NCBI GenBank assembly: GCA_023256555.1
Contig: JALRFB010000027.1
Location: 1 to 8,899 of the forward strand
Length of the DNA stretch: 8,899 nt
Direction: 5' to 3'
DNA from: Sediminibacterium sp.
Lineage (GTDB): Bacteria > Bacteroidota > Bacteroidia > Chitinophagales > Chitinophagaceae
A program made the position numbers and the translations under genes. Below are positions 1 to 6,224 of this stretch, one piece after another (position 1 is the stretch's first letter; every line of letters begins with the position of its first letter). The notes beneath the pieces are model-generated. The model saw only the letters and a list, made by a program, of their open reading frames with translations, was not told where the DNA came from and searched no databases.

Positions 1-603
1 ACACATTTTGATACCGCTAAAAATGATTTTACAGACGTTTGGAAAAAAACAGTGGAAGATGCAGCTACTATGGGACAGGAATATGTGATTAGCCCATGGA
101 TGGACGAGAAAGCAAGAAGCTCTTATGATGGTTTAATGAAACAATTAGATCAATTTAATAAGTGTGGTGAATTATGTAAAGCTCATGGAATGAAATTTGG
201 CTATCATAATCATAATTTTGAATTCACAGAAAAAGTGAATGGAGAAATTATTTACGATCTTATATTAAAACATACAGATCCAGATAAAGTAATGCAACAA
301 TTGGATTTTGGAAATATGTATGGAGCAGGCGCAAGAGGTGCAGATTGGATTAAAAAATATCCTGGTCGTTTTGCATCATTACATGTCAAAGATGAAATCA
401 AAGCAGAGAAAGGAGAAATGAATGATGGATTTGAAAGCACTACATTAGGGGATGGTGTGGTAGACCCTAAAGCAATCAGTTTGTTAGCAAAACAAATTGG
501 TGGAGCTCATCATTTTATCATTGAACAAGAGTCATATCAAAAACTTACTCCACTAGAAGCAGCGAAAGTAGATTTAGAAAGAATGAAAACTTGGAATATC
601 TAA
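1..603 (+). CDS. Sugar phosphate isomerase/epimerase, TIM-barrel (5' end outside window)
   Basis: The reading frame is open from base 1 and ends at TAA 601-603, leaving 200 visible residues. The in-frame GTG at 52 is an internal valine, not a start, because sensible protein continues upstream of it. The family (xylose isomerase-like / AP endonuclease 2 TIM barrel) interconverts sugars or inositols using a divalent metal. Matching motifs are YHNHNFEF (visible residues about 68-75), LDFGNMY with Asp at about 102, SLHVKDE with His at about 128, and FIIEQE with Glu at about 175-177. The Asp, His and Glu are the likely metal ligands. Family members are usually about 280-300 residues, so roughly 80-100 N-terminal residues, possibly with an export signal, are missing. 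The next gene starts one base after the stop, which suggests cotranscription. The exact substrate cannot be told; in Bacteroidota such genes often sit near oxidoreductases and DUF1080 proteins. Confidence 0.88.
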   Translation, partial: THFDTAKNDFTDVWKKTVEDAATMGQEYVISPWMDEKARSSYDGLMKQLDQFNKCGELCKAHGMKFGYHNHNFEFTEKVNGEIIYDLILKHTDPDKVMQQLDFGNMYGAGARGADWIKKYPGRFASLHVKDEIKAEKGEMNDGFESTTLGDGVVDPKAISLLAKQIGGAHHFIIEQESYQKLTPLEAAKVDLERMKTWNI

Positions 604-604
604 T

Positions 605-2803
605 ATGTATAAACAACTTGTAACAATAGTATTAACAGCATTTATTTTAATAAATGCTGTTTTTGCTCAAGGACCTTCCGCTGCTGACAAAGCCAGATGG
701 GAAAAACACGCAAAGCAAACAAAAATTATTAGAGATGAATGGGGTATACCTCATATTTATGGGAAGACAGATGCTGATGCGGTATTTGGATTAATGTATG
801 CACAATGCGAAGAAAATTTTTCCCAAATAGAGAAAAATTTTTTAGAAATGTTAGGGCGTCAATCAGAACTAGAAGGATCTAAAATGATCTATGACGATTT
901 AATGATGCAATTAATTCAAGACAGTGCAGAAGCTGTTAGAGACTACAATAATAGCCCAATATGGTTTAAACAATTATTAAACGCACATGCAGATGGGATT
1001 AATTATTATTTATACAAGCATCCTGAAGTGCAGCCTAAAGTTATTCAGAAATTTCAACCATGGTATCATTTAATGTGGACGGATGGAAGTGTTTCTCCTA
1101 CAAGATCTGCAGGCATTCATGCTTATGATGTAGCAAAATTTTATGGGGCACCCAATAAAGAAATTGCTTTCATTGATAATGCGAACAAATTTGATATGGA
1201 AGAAAAAACATTGAAAGGCTCTAATGGATTTGCAATCGCACCTCAACATAGTAAAAATGGTAATGCGCTATTATATATCAATCCACATGTGCCTTTTTAT
1301 TTTAGATCCGAAATGCACATGAATAGCGAAGAAGGATTAAATGTATATGGTGCAGTGACTTGGGGGCAGATGTTTATATACCAAGGATTCAACCAATATT
1401 GTGGATGGATGCACACAAGTAGCTATGCAGATGTAGCCGATGTGTATGAAGAAAAAATTTGCAATAAAAATGGAAACTTAGTTTATACATACGAACAAGA
1501 AGAGAAAAAAGTAAAAACTAGAAAAATTGAATTAAAGTATAAAGAAGATGGAGTCATAAAAAGTAAAACTTTTGAAACTTATGCTACCCATCATGGACCA
1601 ATCATGGCTAGTAAAAACAATAAATGGTTGAGCTTACAAGAAAACAACAGATCCAAAGATGCTTTGATTGAATGCTGGATAAGAACCAAATCAAAAAATT
1701 TAGCGGACTATAAAAAAGCATTGGCACTTTTATCTAACAATAGCAATAATACAGTATATGCTGATGCACAAGGAAATATTGCATACTGGCATGGTAATTT
1801 TATGCCTAAAAGAAATCCGAATTATGATTATACAAGGCCTGTTGATGGAAGCATTAAGGCCACAGATTGGCAAGATATACATCCATTAGAAGAAATTGTA
1901 CAAAGTATTAATCCAATCAATGGTTGGTTACAAAACTGCAATGCAACACCTTTTAATGTTGCAGGTGCAAACAGTCCAAATGCAAAAGACTATCCTGCAT
2001 ATATGGCACCAGACGGAGAGAATGGAAGAGGATTAAACGCAGTAAGATTACTCAATAGTATTGATAAAATTAGTTTGGATGAATTGATACAATTAGGATA
2101 TGACAAACACCTAACTGCATTTGATATTTTATTAACTCCCTTTTTTGATTATACAAAAAATATAACACTCACACCTACTCAAGCAAAAGCAATTGATTAT
2201 TTAAAAAATTGGGATAAGAATGCTGCAGCGAATTCTATTGCTACTAGTATTGCAATTGAATGGGCAACGCAATGGGCTGCACAAATACCACCAGCATCCA
2301 CAGAAGAAGAAGGCACACAGTTAGTCAATAAATATAAAAGAATGCTGAATGAAGTGTCTAATGAAAAGAAATTAGCAATATTAGATGCTGCTCTTGCTCA
2401 ATTAGAAAAACTTTATGGGACTTGGGAAAAGCCTTGGGGAGAAATAAATAGATACCAAAGAGTAAACCCAGGCAGTAAATTTGATGATAATGCTAAAAGT
2501 ATCGCCGTTGCTCAAACTTCTTCTAAATGGGGACAATTACCAGCATTTGAAAGCAAGCTAATGGAGGGTACTCAAAAGAGGTATGGTTACTCTGGCAATA
2601 GTTTTGTTGCAGCTGTTAGCTTTGGCAAGAAACTAGAAGCCAAGACAATCATCACTGGTGGGCAATCAAGATTTGCAGATAATGCACATTTTACCGATCA
2701 AGCTCAAAGATATATTGATGGTAATTTTAAAACAATCCATTTTTATAAAGAAGATGTTTTAAAACATGCTGTTACATCATATAAACCTGGATTAGATAAA
2801 TAA
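605..2803 (+). CDS. Penicillin acylase / acyl-homoserine-lactone acylase family, periplasmic Ntn hydrolase
   Basis: This is a complete 732-residue precursor. Enzymes of this family hydrolyse the amide of acylated substrates (beta-lactam side chains, N-acyl-homoserine lactones, acylated peptides) after self-cleavage into alpha and beta chains. Residues 1-21 form a signal peptide ending AVFA|Q, so the enzyme should be periplasmic. The alpha-chain signature RDEWGIPHIYG is at 43-53. The autoprocessing site is Gly205|Ser206 (motif GSNGF), and Ser206 would be the N-terminal nucleophile of the beta chain. His228 is beta-residue 23, as in PvdQ-type acylases. Asn446 in NCNATP is beta-residue 241 and aligns by motif with the oxyanion Asn of penicillin G acylase. 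All catalytic positions I can check are intact. The ATG at 605 lies one base after the upstream stop and gives a good signal peptide. The 3' end overlaps the opposing regulator gene by 61 bases. The substrate is not determinable; an AHL or acyl-peptide is plausible. Confidence 0.93.
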   Translation: MYKQLVTIVLTAFILINAVFAQGPSAADKARWEKHAKQTKIIRDEWGIPHIYGKTDADAVFGLMYAQCEENFSQIEKNFLEMLGRQSELEGSKMIYDDLMMQLIQDSAEAVRDYNNSPIWFKQLLNAHADGINYYLYKHPEVQPKVIQKFQPWYHLMWTDGSVSPTRSAGIHAYDVAKFYGAPNKEIAFIDNANKFDMEEKTLKGSNGFAIAPQHSKNGNALLYINPHVPFYFRSEMHMNSEEGLNVYGAVTWGQMFIYQGFNQYCGWMHTSSYADVADVYEEKICNKNGNLVYTYEQEEKKVKTRKIELKYKEDGVIKSKTFETYATHHGPIMASKNNKWLSLQENNRSKDALIECWIRTKSKNLADYKKALALLSNNSNNTVYADAQGNIAYWHGNFMPKRNPNYDYTRPVDGSIKATDWQDIHPLEEIVQSINPINGWLQNCNATPFNVAGANSPNAKDYPAYMAPDGENGRGLNAVRLLNSIDKISLDELIQLGYDKHLTAFDILLTPFFDYTKNITLTPTQAKAIDYLKNWDKNAAANSIATSIAIEWATQWAAQIPPASTEEEGTQLVNKYKRMLNEVSNEKKLAILDAALAQLEKLYGTWEKPWGEINRYQRVNPGSKFDDNAKSIAVAQTSSKWGQLPAFESKLMEGTQKRYGYSGNSFVAAVSFGKKLEAKTIITGGQSRFADNAHFTDQAQRYIDGNFKTIHFYKEDVLKHAVTSYKPGLDK
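634..664 (+). terminator. Hairpin plus T run inside the acylase signal-peptide codons (possible attenuator or terminator)
   Basis: Bases 634-646 and 649-661 are perfect reverse complements: 13 bp around two central bases. In RNA this would be a 12-bp stem with a four-base loop. The right arm runs into five consecutive T (660-664), the layout of an intrinsic terminator. It lies 31 bases after the isomerase stop and spans codons 11-19 of the acylase. Only three pairs are G-C, so strength is uncertain. It could terminate or attenuate the isomerase transcript, protect its 3' end, or be a by-product of coding a hydrophobic helix with AT-rich codons. Confidence 0.45.
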
Positions 2804-3447
2804 TGTTGGTAGAGCTTGGTGAGTAGGGTAATTTTCACCAAGCCCGCCACATTGGTAACCCCTAGTTTTTGCATCAATCTAGTTCGATGTCCCTCCACTG
2901 TTCTTTTACTACAAAACAATTCTTGTGCTATTTGTTTACTAGATGCTTCCTCGCAAATTCTAATTAAGATATACTTATCATAAGCATTCAAGGCATACAC
3001 TTCTTCAATTTGTTTAATCTTATCTACTTGATATACAAGGTTATATACTCTTTCGGCCAATTGGTTACAAAAAAATATTTTTCTTTTAGTAGCCATTTCC
3101 ATTGCTTTTAAATAATCCATTTCAGACACTGTTCTTGTTACCATTACAGAAACTCCTGCATCAATTAAGCGGAACAATTGATGATCTTCTTCTTCATTTA
3201 CAATAACCATTATTGGATGCTCTTTTTGAAGCTGATTAAAATGTTCCATACTAGCGTTTTCTCCAAAGTTTAATAAAGCACTATCAAGTATTAGTAAACT
3301 ATTGGGATGTTTAGAAGCCCAATAATCGATTTCTTGAAGGGCTTGAACCAAACAATAGGTCTCAAACATAGATTGTTCTTTCAAGATACTATAACTACCC
3401 AAGGCATACAATTTTTGCTGATCGCAAATGATAACATGTTGATACAT
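2743..3447 (-). CDS. LuxR/NarL-type response regulator with degenerate receiver domain
   Basis: This is a 234-residue transcription factor starting at ATG 3447-3445. Residues 1-120 resemble a CheY-like receiver and about 154-215 form a LuxR-type helix-turn-helix (SKQIAQELFCSKRTVEGHR, then MQKLGVTNVAGLVK). The HTH keeps the family pattern, so DNA binding is likely. The receiver is atypical. The usual paired acidic residues after strand 1 are Asp9-Gln10, and the phosphoacceptor Asp55 is present in LLILD. The switch Thr/Ser position appears to be Asn84 (VIVNEE), and the conserved Lys near strand 5 appears replaced by Thr/Arg (VMVTRT, 102-106). Control may therefore not follow ordinary phosphorylation. 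No kinase gene is adjacent. The gene is divergent from the ATP-grasp cluster and convergent with the acylase, so either could be a target; that is inference. The last 20 codons lie antisense to the acylase 3' end. Confidence 0.88.
   Translation of the reverse strand: MYQHVIICDQQKLYALGSYSILKEQSMFETYCLVQALQEIDYWASKHPNSLLILDSALLNFGENASMEHFNQLQKEHPIMVIVNEEEDHQLFRLIDAGVSVMVTRTVSEMDYLKAMEMATKRKIFFCNQLAERVYNLVYQVDKIKQIEEVYALNAYDKYILIRICEEASSKQIAQELFCSKRTVEGHRTRLMQKLGVTNVAGLVKITLLTKLYQHYLSNPGLYDVTACFKTSSL
2814..2843. terminator. 9-bp perfect inverted repeat just after the acylase stop, inside the regulator gene
   Basis: GCTTGGTGA at 2814-2822 is the exact reverse complement of TCACCAAGC at 2835-2843, with a 12-base spacer. 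It begins 11 bases after the acylase stop codon, where a transcript-ending or 3'-protecting hairpin would be expected. No T run follows on the plus strand, so it is not a classical intrinsic terminator. On the minus strand it lies within codons for GLVKITLLTK in the last helix of the regulator's HTH domain. It could act as a processing or stability element for the acylase mRNA. Confidence 0.4.
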
Positions 3448-3638
3448 ATTAAAGTCTCTTTTGATGAGTATTAAAAGAACAATGAATAAATGAAAAAGCT
3501 ATATTGTAAGCGCCTCATTTGTATCAATGGGCTCAAAAAATAAGTTGTTTACCCCTAATAAAACAGGGTCTAATAATAGAATGTATTCATATATATTTTA
3601 TAACTTCATATCCACTATAACCAATATATAAAACCGCA
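3448..3638. promoter_or_regulatory. Divergent intergenic region between regulator and ATP-grasp genes
   Basis: This 191-base gap must hold promoters for both flanking genes. On the plus strand, TTTG at 3518-3521 is followed after 19 bases by TAAGTTGT at 3541-3548. This is a weak match to the Bacteroidetes sigma-A pattern TTTG / TAnnTTTG and would leave a leader of about 85 bases. On the minus strand, TATTTTTTG (3542-3534) resembles the -7 box with one extra base. The leader has a 7-base direct repeat CTAATAA (3555-3561 and 3570-3576), a small ACCC/GGGT stem (3551-3554 with 3566-3569) and TTCATAT twice (3586-3592, 3605-3611). A 16-codon open frame at 3581-3631 is described in the findings. These elements are tentative; only the divergent layout is certain. 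Confidence 0.35.
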
Positions 3639-4757
3639 TTGAGCTCTCTTCGAAATTTATTCTATCCCTTTGTTCCAGTTGGACATTTAAAAGTTTGGGT
3701 TTTAGCTCCTTCTATTGACAACCCAGATCCCAATTTAGCTTACTACTATGATTTTAGTCAAAGTATTGAAGAATATACTAGAGTATTTGCTTCTTTAGAA
3801 ATTCCTTGGAAATGGCAACCAGTTACTTTAGATAATTACAAAAAAATTATTCAAGAAATTGCTGGTGAAAGAGATAAGTCAATTTTTTTTCCAGTTGTTT
3901 TAAACTTATGTGATGGAGATGAGATTAATGGTGCACCAGGTGTTTCAGTAATCAAAGCATTGGAAGCAAAAAAAATAGTATACACGGGAGCAACAGATGA
4001 TTTTTATGATATTACTACTTCTAAAATTCCAATGAAAAAAGCTTTTGATCAAGCTGGAGTTCCTACACCAAAATGGACTGCGATTAAAAATAAAAACTAC
4101 AATGCAGATGAAGTAATACAAGATTTAGGTAATCCATTAATTGTAAAACCAGCAGTATCTGGTGGCAGTTTAGGCGTTGGGGTAAAAAATGTAGTAAATG
4201 ATAGTGATGCATTAGTAAAGCAATTAGATAAAATGTTTGAAGGATATAGAGGATGGAACCTTGCAACTGATGGAATCATTGCAGAATCTTTTATTGAAGG
4301 ACCAGAATATACAGTGATGATAGTTGGATCACATCATCAACCAGAATTTGCCAAAATTTATCCTCCAGTAGAAAGAGTATTTCATGCATCCTTACCAGAA
4401 CAAGAAAAATTTTTATCTTTTGATAGACTTTGGGAAATTTATGAAGAAGAAAGTCCAATGCCTTCTGAAGAAAATTTTTATGAATACCAATTAGCAGACC
4501 CATCTATTCAAATGGATATTCAGCGGGTTTCATGGGATGCTTATGTTGCAGTCAATGGAACAGGTTATACCAGAGTGGATGTTAGAGTGGATAAGCATAC
4601 TGGGCAAGCCCATGTACTTGAAGTAAATGCACAATGTGGTATTAGTGAGGATGAAAATTTCACTTCTATAGGTGCTATTTTAAAATACGCCAATCAAAGT
4701 TTTGCAGAGTTAGTTATTCATATTATTAATGACGCATTTGCAAGAAGAAAAAATTAA
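3639..4757 (+). CDS. D-Ala-D-Ala-ligase-like ATP-grasp protein
   Basis: This 372-residue ATP-grasp protein belongs to a superfamily that makes amide or peptide bonds through an acyl-phosphate. The N-terminal Ddl-like domain contains NLCDGDEINGAPG (89-101) and VYTG (114-117). ATP binding is indicated by IVKP (Lys170), the glycine-rich loop SGGSLGVG (174-181) and the adenine-contact region ESFIEGPEYT (216-225). The metal ligands are Asp314 (RVDVR), Glu328 and Asn330 (LEVNAQ). There is a longer insert at about 248-297 than I expect for Ddl, including FYEYQ, which may form the substrate lid. There is no signal peptide, so it should be cytoplasmic. The start is TTG at 3639: the frame is closed by TAA at 3618-3620 and no ATG or GTG lies between that stop and the first beta strand (LKVWVL). 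The next gene follows after 3 bases. This is probably not the housekeeping Ddl, since it pairs with a paralogue; the substrate is unknown. Confidence 0.87.
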   Translation: MSSLRNLFYPFVPVGHLKVWVLAPSIDNPDPNLAYYYDFSQSIEEYTRVFASLEIPWKWQPVTLDNYKKIIQEIAGERDKSIFFPVVLNLCDGDEINGAPGVSVIKALEAKKIVYTGATDDFYDITTSKIPMKKAFDQAGVPTPKWTAIKNKNYNADEVIQDLGNPLIVKPAVSGGSLGVGVKNVVNDSDALVKQLDKMFEGYRGWNLATDGIIAESFIEGPEYTVMIVGSHHQPEFAKIYPPVERVFHASLPEQEKFLSFDRLWEIYEEESPMPSEENFYEYQLADPSIQMDIQRVSWDAYVAVNGTGYTRVDVRVDKHTGQAHVLEVNAQCGISEDENFTSIGAILKYANQSFAELVIHIINDAFARRKN

Positions 4758-4760
4758 ACC

Positions 4761-6206
4761 ATGCGCACCATCCCTCAGTTAAATAATCCAGCAAGTTTCG
4801 CTAATTTAAAGATTGCAGTGCTTCAACCTGATTACTCTACCTCTGGTGTAGATTACCAATATTACGATCCCAAAAGGGATCTTTCTATTATTATGCCAGA
4901 AGCAAGCATCGATCATATTTTTTTAAACAAGCTTACTACCTATCAGCAACTAAAAGAATTGAAAGAGCATCATTATGATATCTATATCAATTTGTGCGAG
5001 GGATATTTAGAGTGGAAAGTACCCTCTATTGATGTTATCACAAGTTTAGATTTATTAGAGCTTCCTTATACTGGACCAAGTGCTAATTTATATGATCCTA
5101 CCAAGGCCATTATGAAATACTTGGCTTTTTGTGAATCGGTTAAAACACCTGCACATACGGTGATTGAGCAATACGATGAAATAGATTTGCTTCCCGGAAA
5201 TTTACAATTCCCCTTATTTGTCAAACCTGCCAAAGCAGGGGATAGCTTAGGGGTTGATGAACATTCCAAGGCCAATAATATGGAAGAGTTAAAGAAAAAA
5301 GTACATGCAATATTGGAAGAATTTGGTAGTGCTTTAGTGGAAGAATACATTGATGGTAGAGAGTTTACTGTATTAGTTTGTGGAAATGAAGACGGCAGAA
5401 CCTGTACTAGTTTTAAACCAGTAGAATATATTTTTCCTGAAGGCTTTGCTTTTAAAACCTACGCATTAAAAACATCAGAATTACATCCCAACGCCAATAT
5501 TGGTGTTGAAGATGAGCCATTGGCCAAACAATTAAAATCTATTGCAGAGCAAGTGTTTTTATCTTTCAATGGAGTAGGTTATGCTAGAATGGATTTTAGA
5601 ATGAATGATAAAGGAGAAATATTTTTCTTAGAAATTAATTTCACTTGTTCGGTTTTCTATGCTGAAGGATATGAAGGGTCTGCAGATTATATTTTATTAC
5701 ATGATGGTGTTGGCAAACGTGGATTTTTAGAGCGAATTATTATTGAAGGAATGGCACGTCATCAAAGAAAGCAAAAATTATTTAACATAAAAGGAAACTC
5801 TATTTCTGGTTATGGTATTTATGCAAAATATGATTTACCCAAAAACACTTTGTTATTTAAAGGAGAAGAACGTTCACAAAGAATTGTCACTAAAAAATAT
5901 GTAGATGAAAACTGGGATGAGCGTGAAAAATTAAATTTCAGAAGATATGCTTACCCAATCAGCAAAGACACTTATATACTTTGGGATTTAAGACCAGAAG
6001 AATGGTCGCCTCAAAATCACTCTTGCGATGCCAATTGTGAGTACCAAGGATTAAACGTGATTACTAATAGAGCGATTAAAAAAGGAGAAGAATTGACCTT
6101 GGATTATGCTCAATTCTTAGATCATACAATGGAGCCTTTCGAATGTCAATGCGGCTCACCAAAATGCAGGGGTCTAATTAAAGGAAAACAAAAAAATTCT
6201 TTATAA
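4761..6206 (+). CDS. ATP-grasp ligase fused to a SET-domain lysine methyltransferase
   Basis: This is a 481-residue two-domain protein. Residues about 16-330 form a Ddl-like ATP-grasp: NLCEG (78-82), YTGPS (103-107), FVKP (Lys155), AGDSLGVD (159-166), EEYIDGREFT (194-203), Asp278 (RMDFR), Glu291 and Asn293 (LEINF). Residues about 342-475 form a SET domain: the SAM-binding GYG (350-352), NHSC (419-422) followed by DANC, ELTLDY with the catalytic-type Tyr449, and a post-SET zinc cluster of Cys462, Cys464 and Cys469 that would join Cys422. Every SET hallmark I can check is present, so methyltransferase activity on a lysine or other amine is plausible. There is no signal peptide. The ATG at 4761 is 3 bases after the upstream ATP-grasp stop, indicating cotranscription and probably coordinated function. 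The glycine loop differs from the upstream paralogue (AGDSLG versus SGGSLG). Whether the target is a protein, a peptide or a free amino acid cannot be read from the sequence. Confidence 0.9.
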   Translation: MRTIPQLNNPASFANLKIAVLQPDYSTSGVDYQYYDPKRDLSIIMPEASIDHIFLNKLTTYQQLKELKEHHYDIYINLCEGYLEWKVPSIDVITSLDLLELPYTGPSANLYDPTKAIMKYLAFCESVKTPAHTVIEQYDEIDLLPGNLQFPLFVKPAKAGDSLGVDEHSKANNMEELKKKVHAILEEFGSALVEEYIDGREFTVLVCGNEDGRTCTSFKPVEYIFPEGFAFKTYALKTSELHPNANIGVEDEPLAKQLKSIAEQVFLSFNGVGYARMDFRMNDKGEIFFLEINFTCSVFYAEGYEGSADYILLHDGVGKRGFLERIIIEGMARHQRKQKLFNIKGNSISGYGIYAKYDLPKNTLLFKGEERSQRIVTKKYVDENWDEREKLNFRRYAYPISKDTYILWDLRPEEWSPQNHSCDANCEYQGLNVITNRAIKKGEELTLDYAQFLDHTMEPFECQCGSPKCRGLIKGKQKNSL

Positions 6207-6224
6207 ATTTATAAAAAGCTTACT

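Noticed and set aside
52..54. GTG as the start of the isomerase gene
   Set aside because: The frame is open to base 1 and the upstream residues continue the protein; a 183-residue product would lack the first part of the TIM barrel.
252..440. Antisense open frame within the isomerase gene
   Set aside because: It is a short shadow of a clearly conserved coding region, with no recognisable motif and no promoter.
3551..3569. Small ACCC/GGGT stem in the ligase leader as a riboswitch
   Set aside because: Four base pairs with no further conserved architecture cannot support a riboswitch call.
4084..4503. Three antisense open frames within the first ATP-grasp gene
   Set aside because: They are low-complexity Leu/Ile/His-rich translations expected from the reverse strand of AT-rich coding DNA, and the sense frame has ATP-grasp motifs throughout.
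3639..4757. Calling this gene the housekeeping ddl
   Set aside because: It is paired with a diverged paralogue carrying SET, has an unusual insert before the last metal motifs, and has no cell-wall genes around it.
5066..5350. Antisense open frame within the ATP-grasp-SET gene
   Set aside because: It lies fully inside conserved ATP-grasp coding sequence and has no recognisable domain.
6200..6215. 16-base perfect palindrome TTTATAAATTTATAAA spanning the ATP-grasp-SET stop
   Set aside because: It consists only of A and T with no loop or T run, so it would form a very weak structure and is easily produced by chance here.
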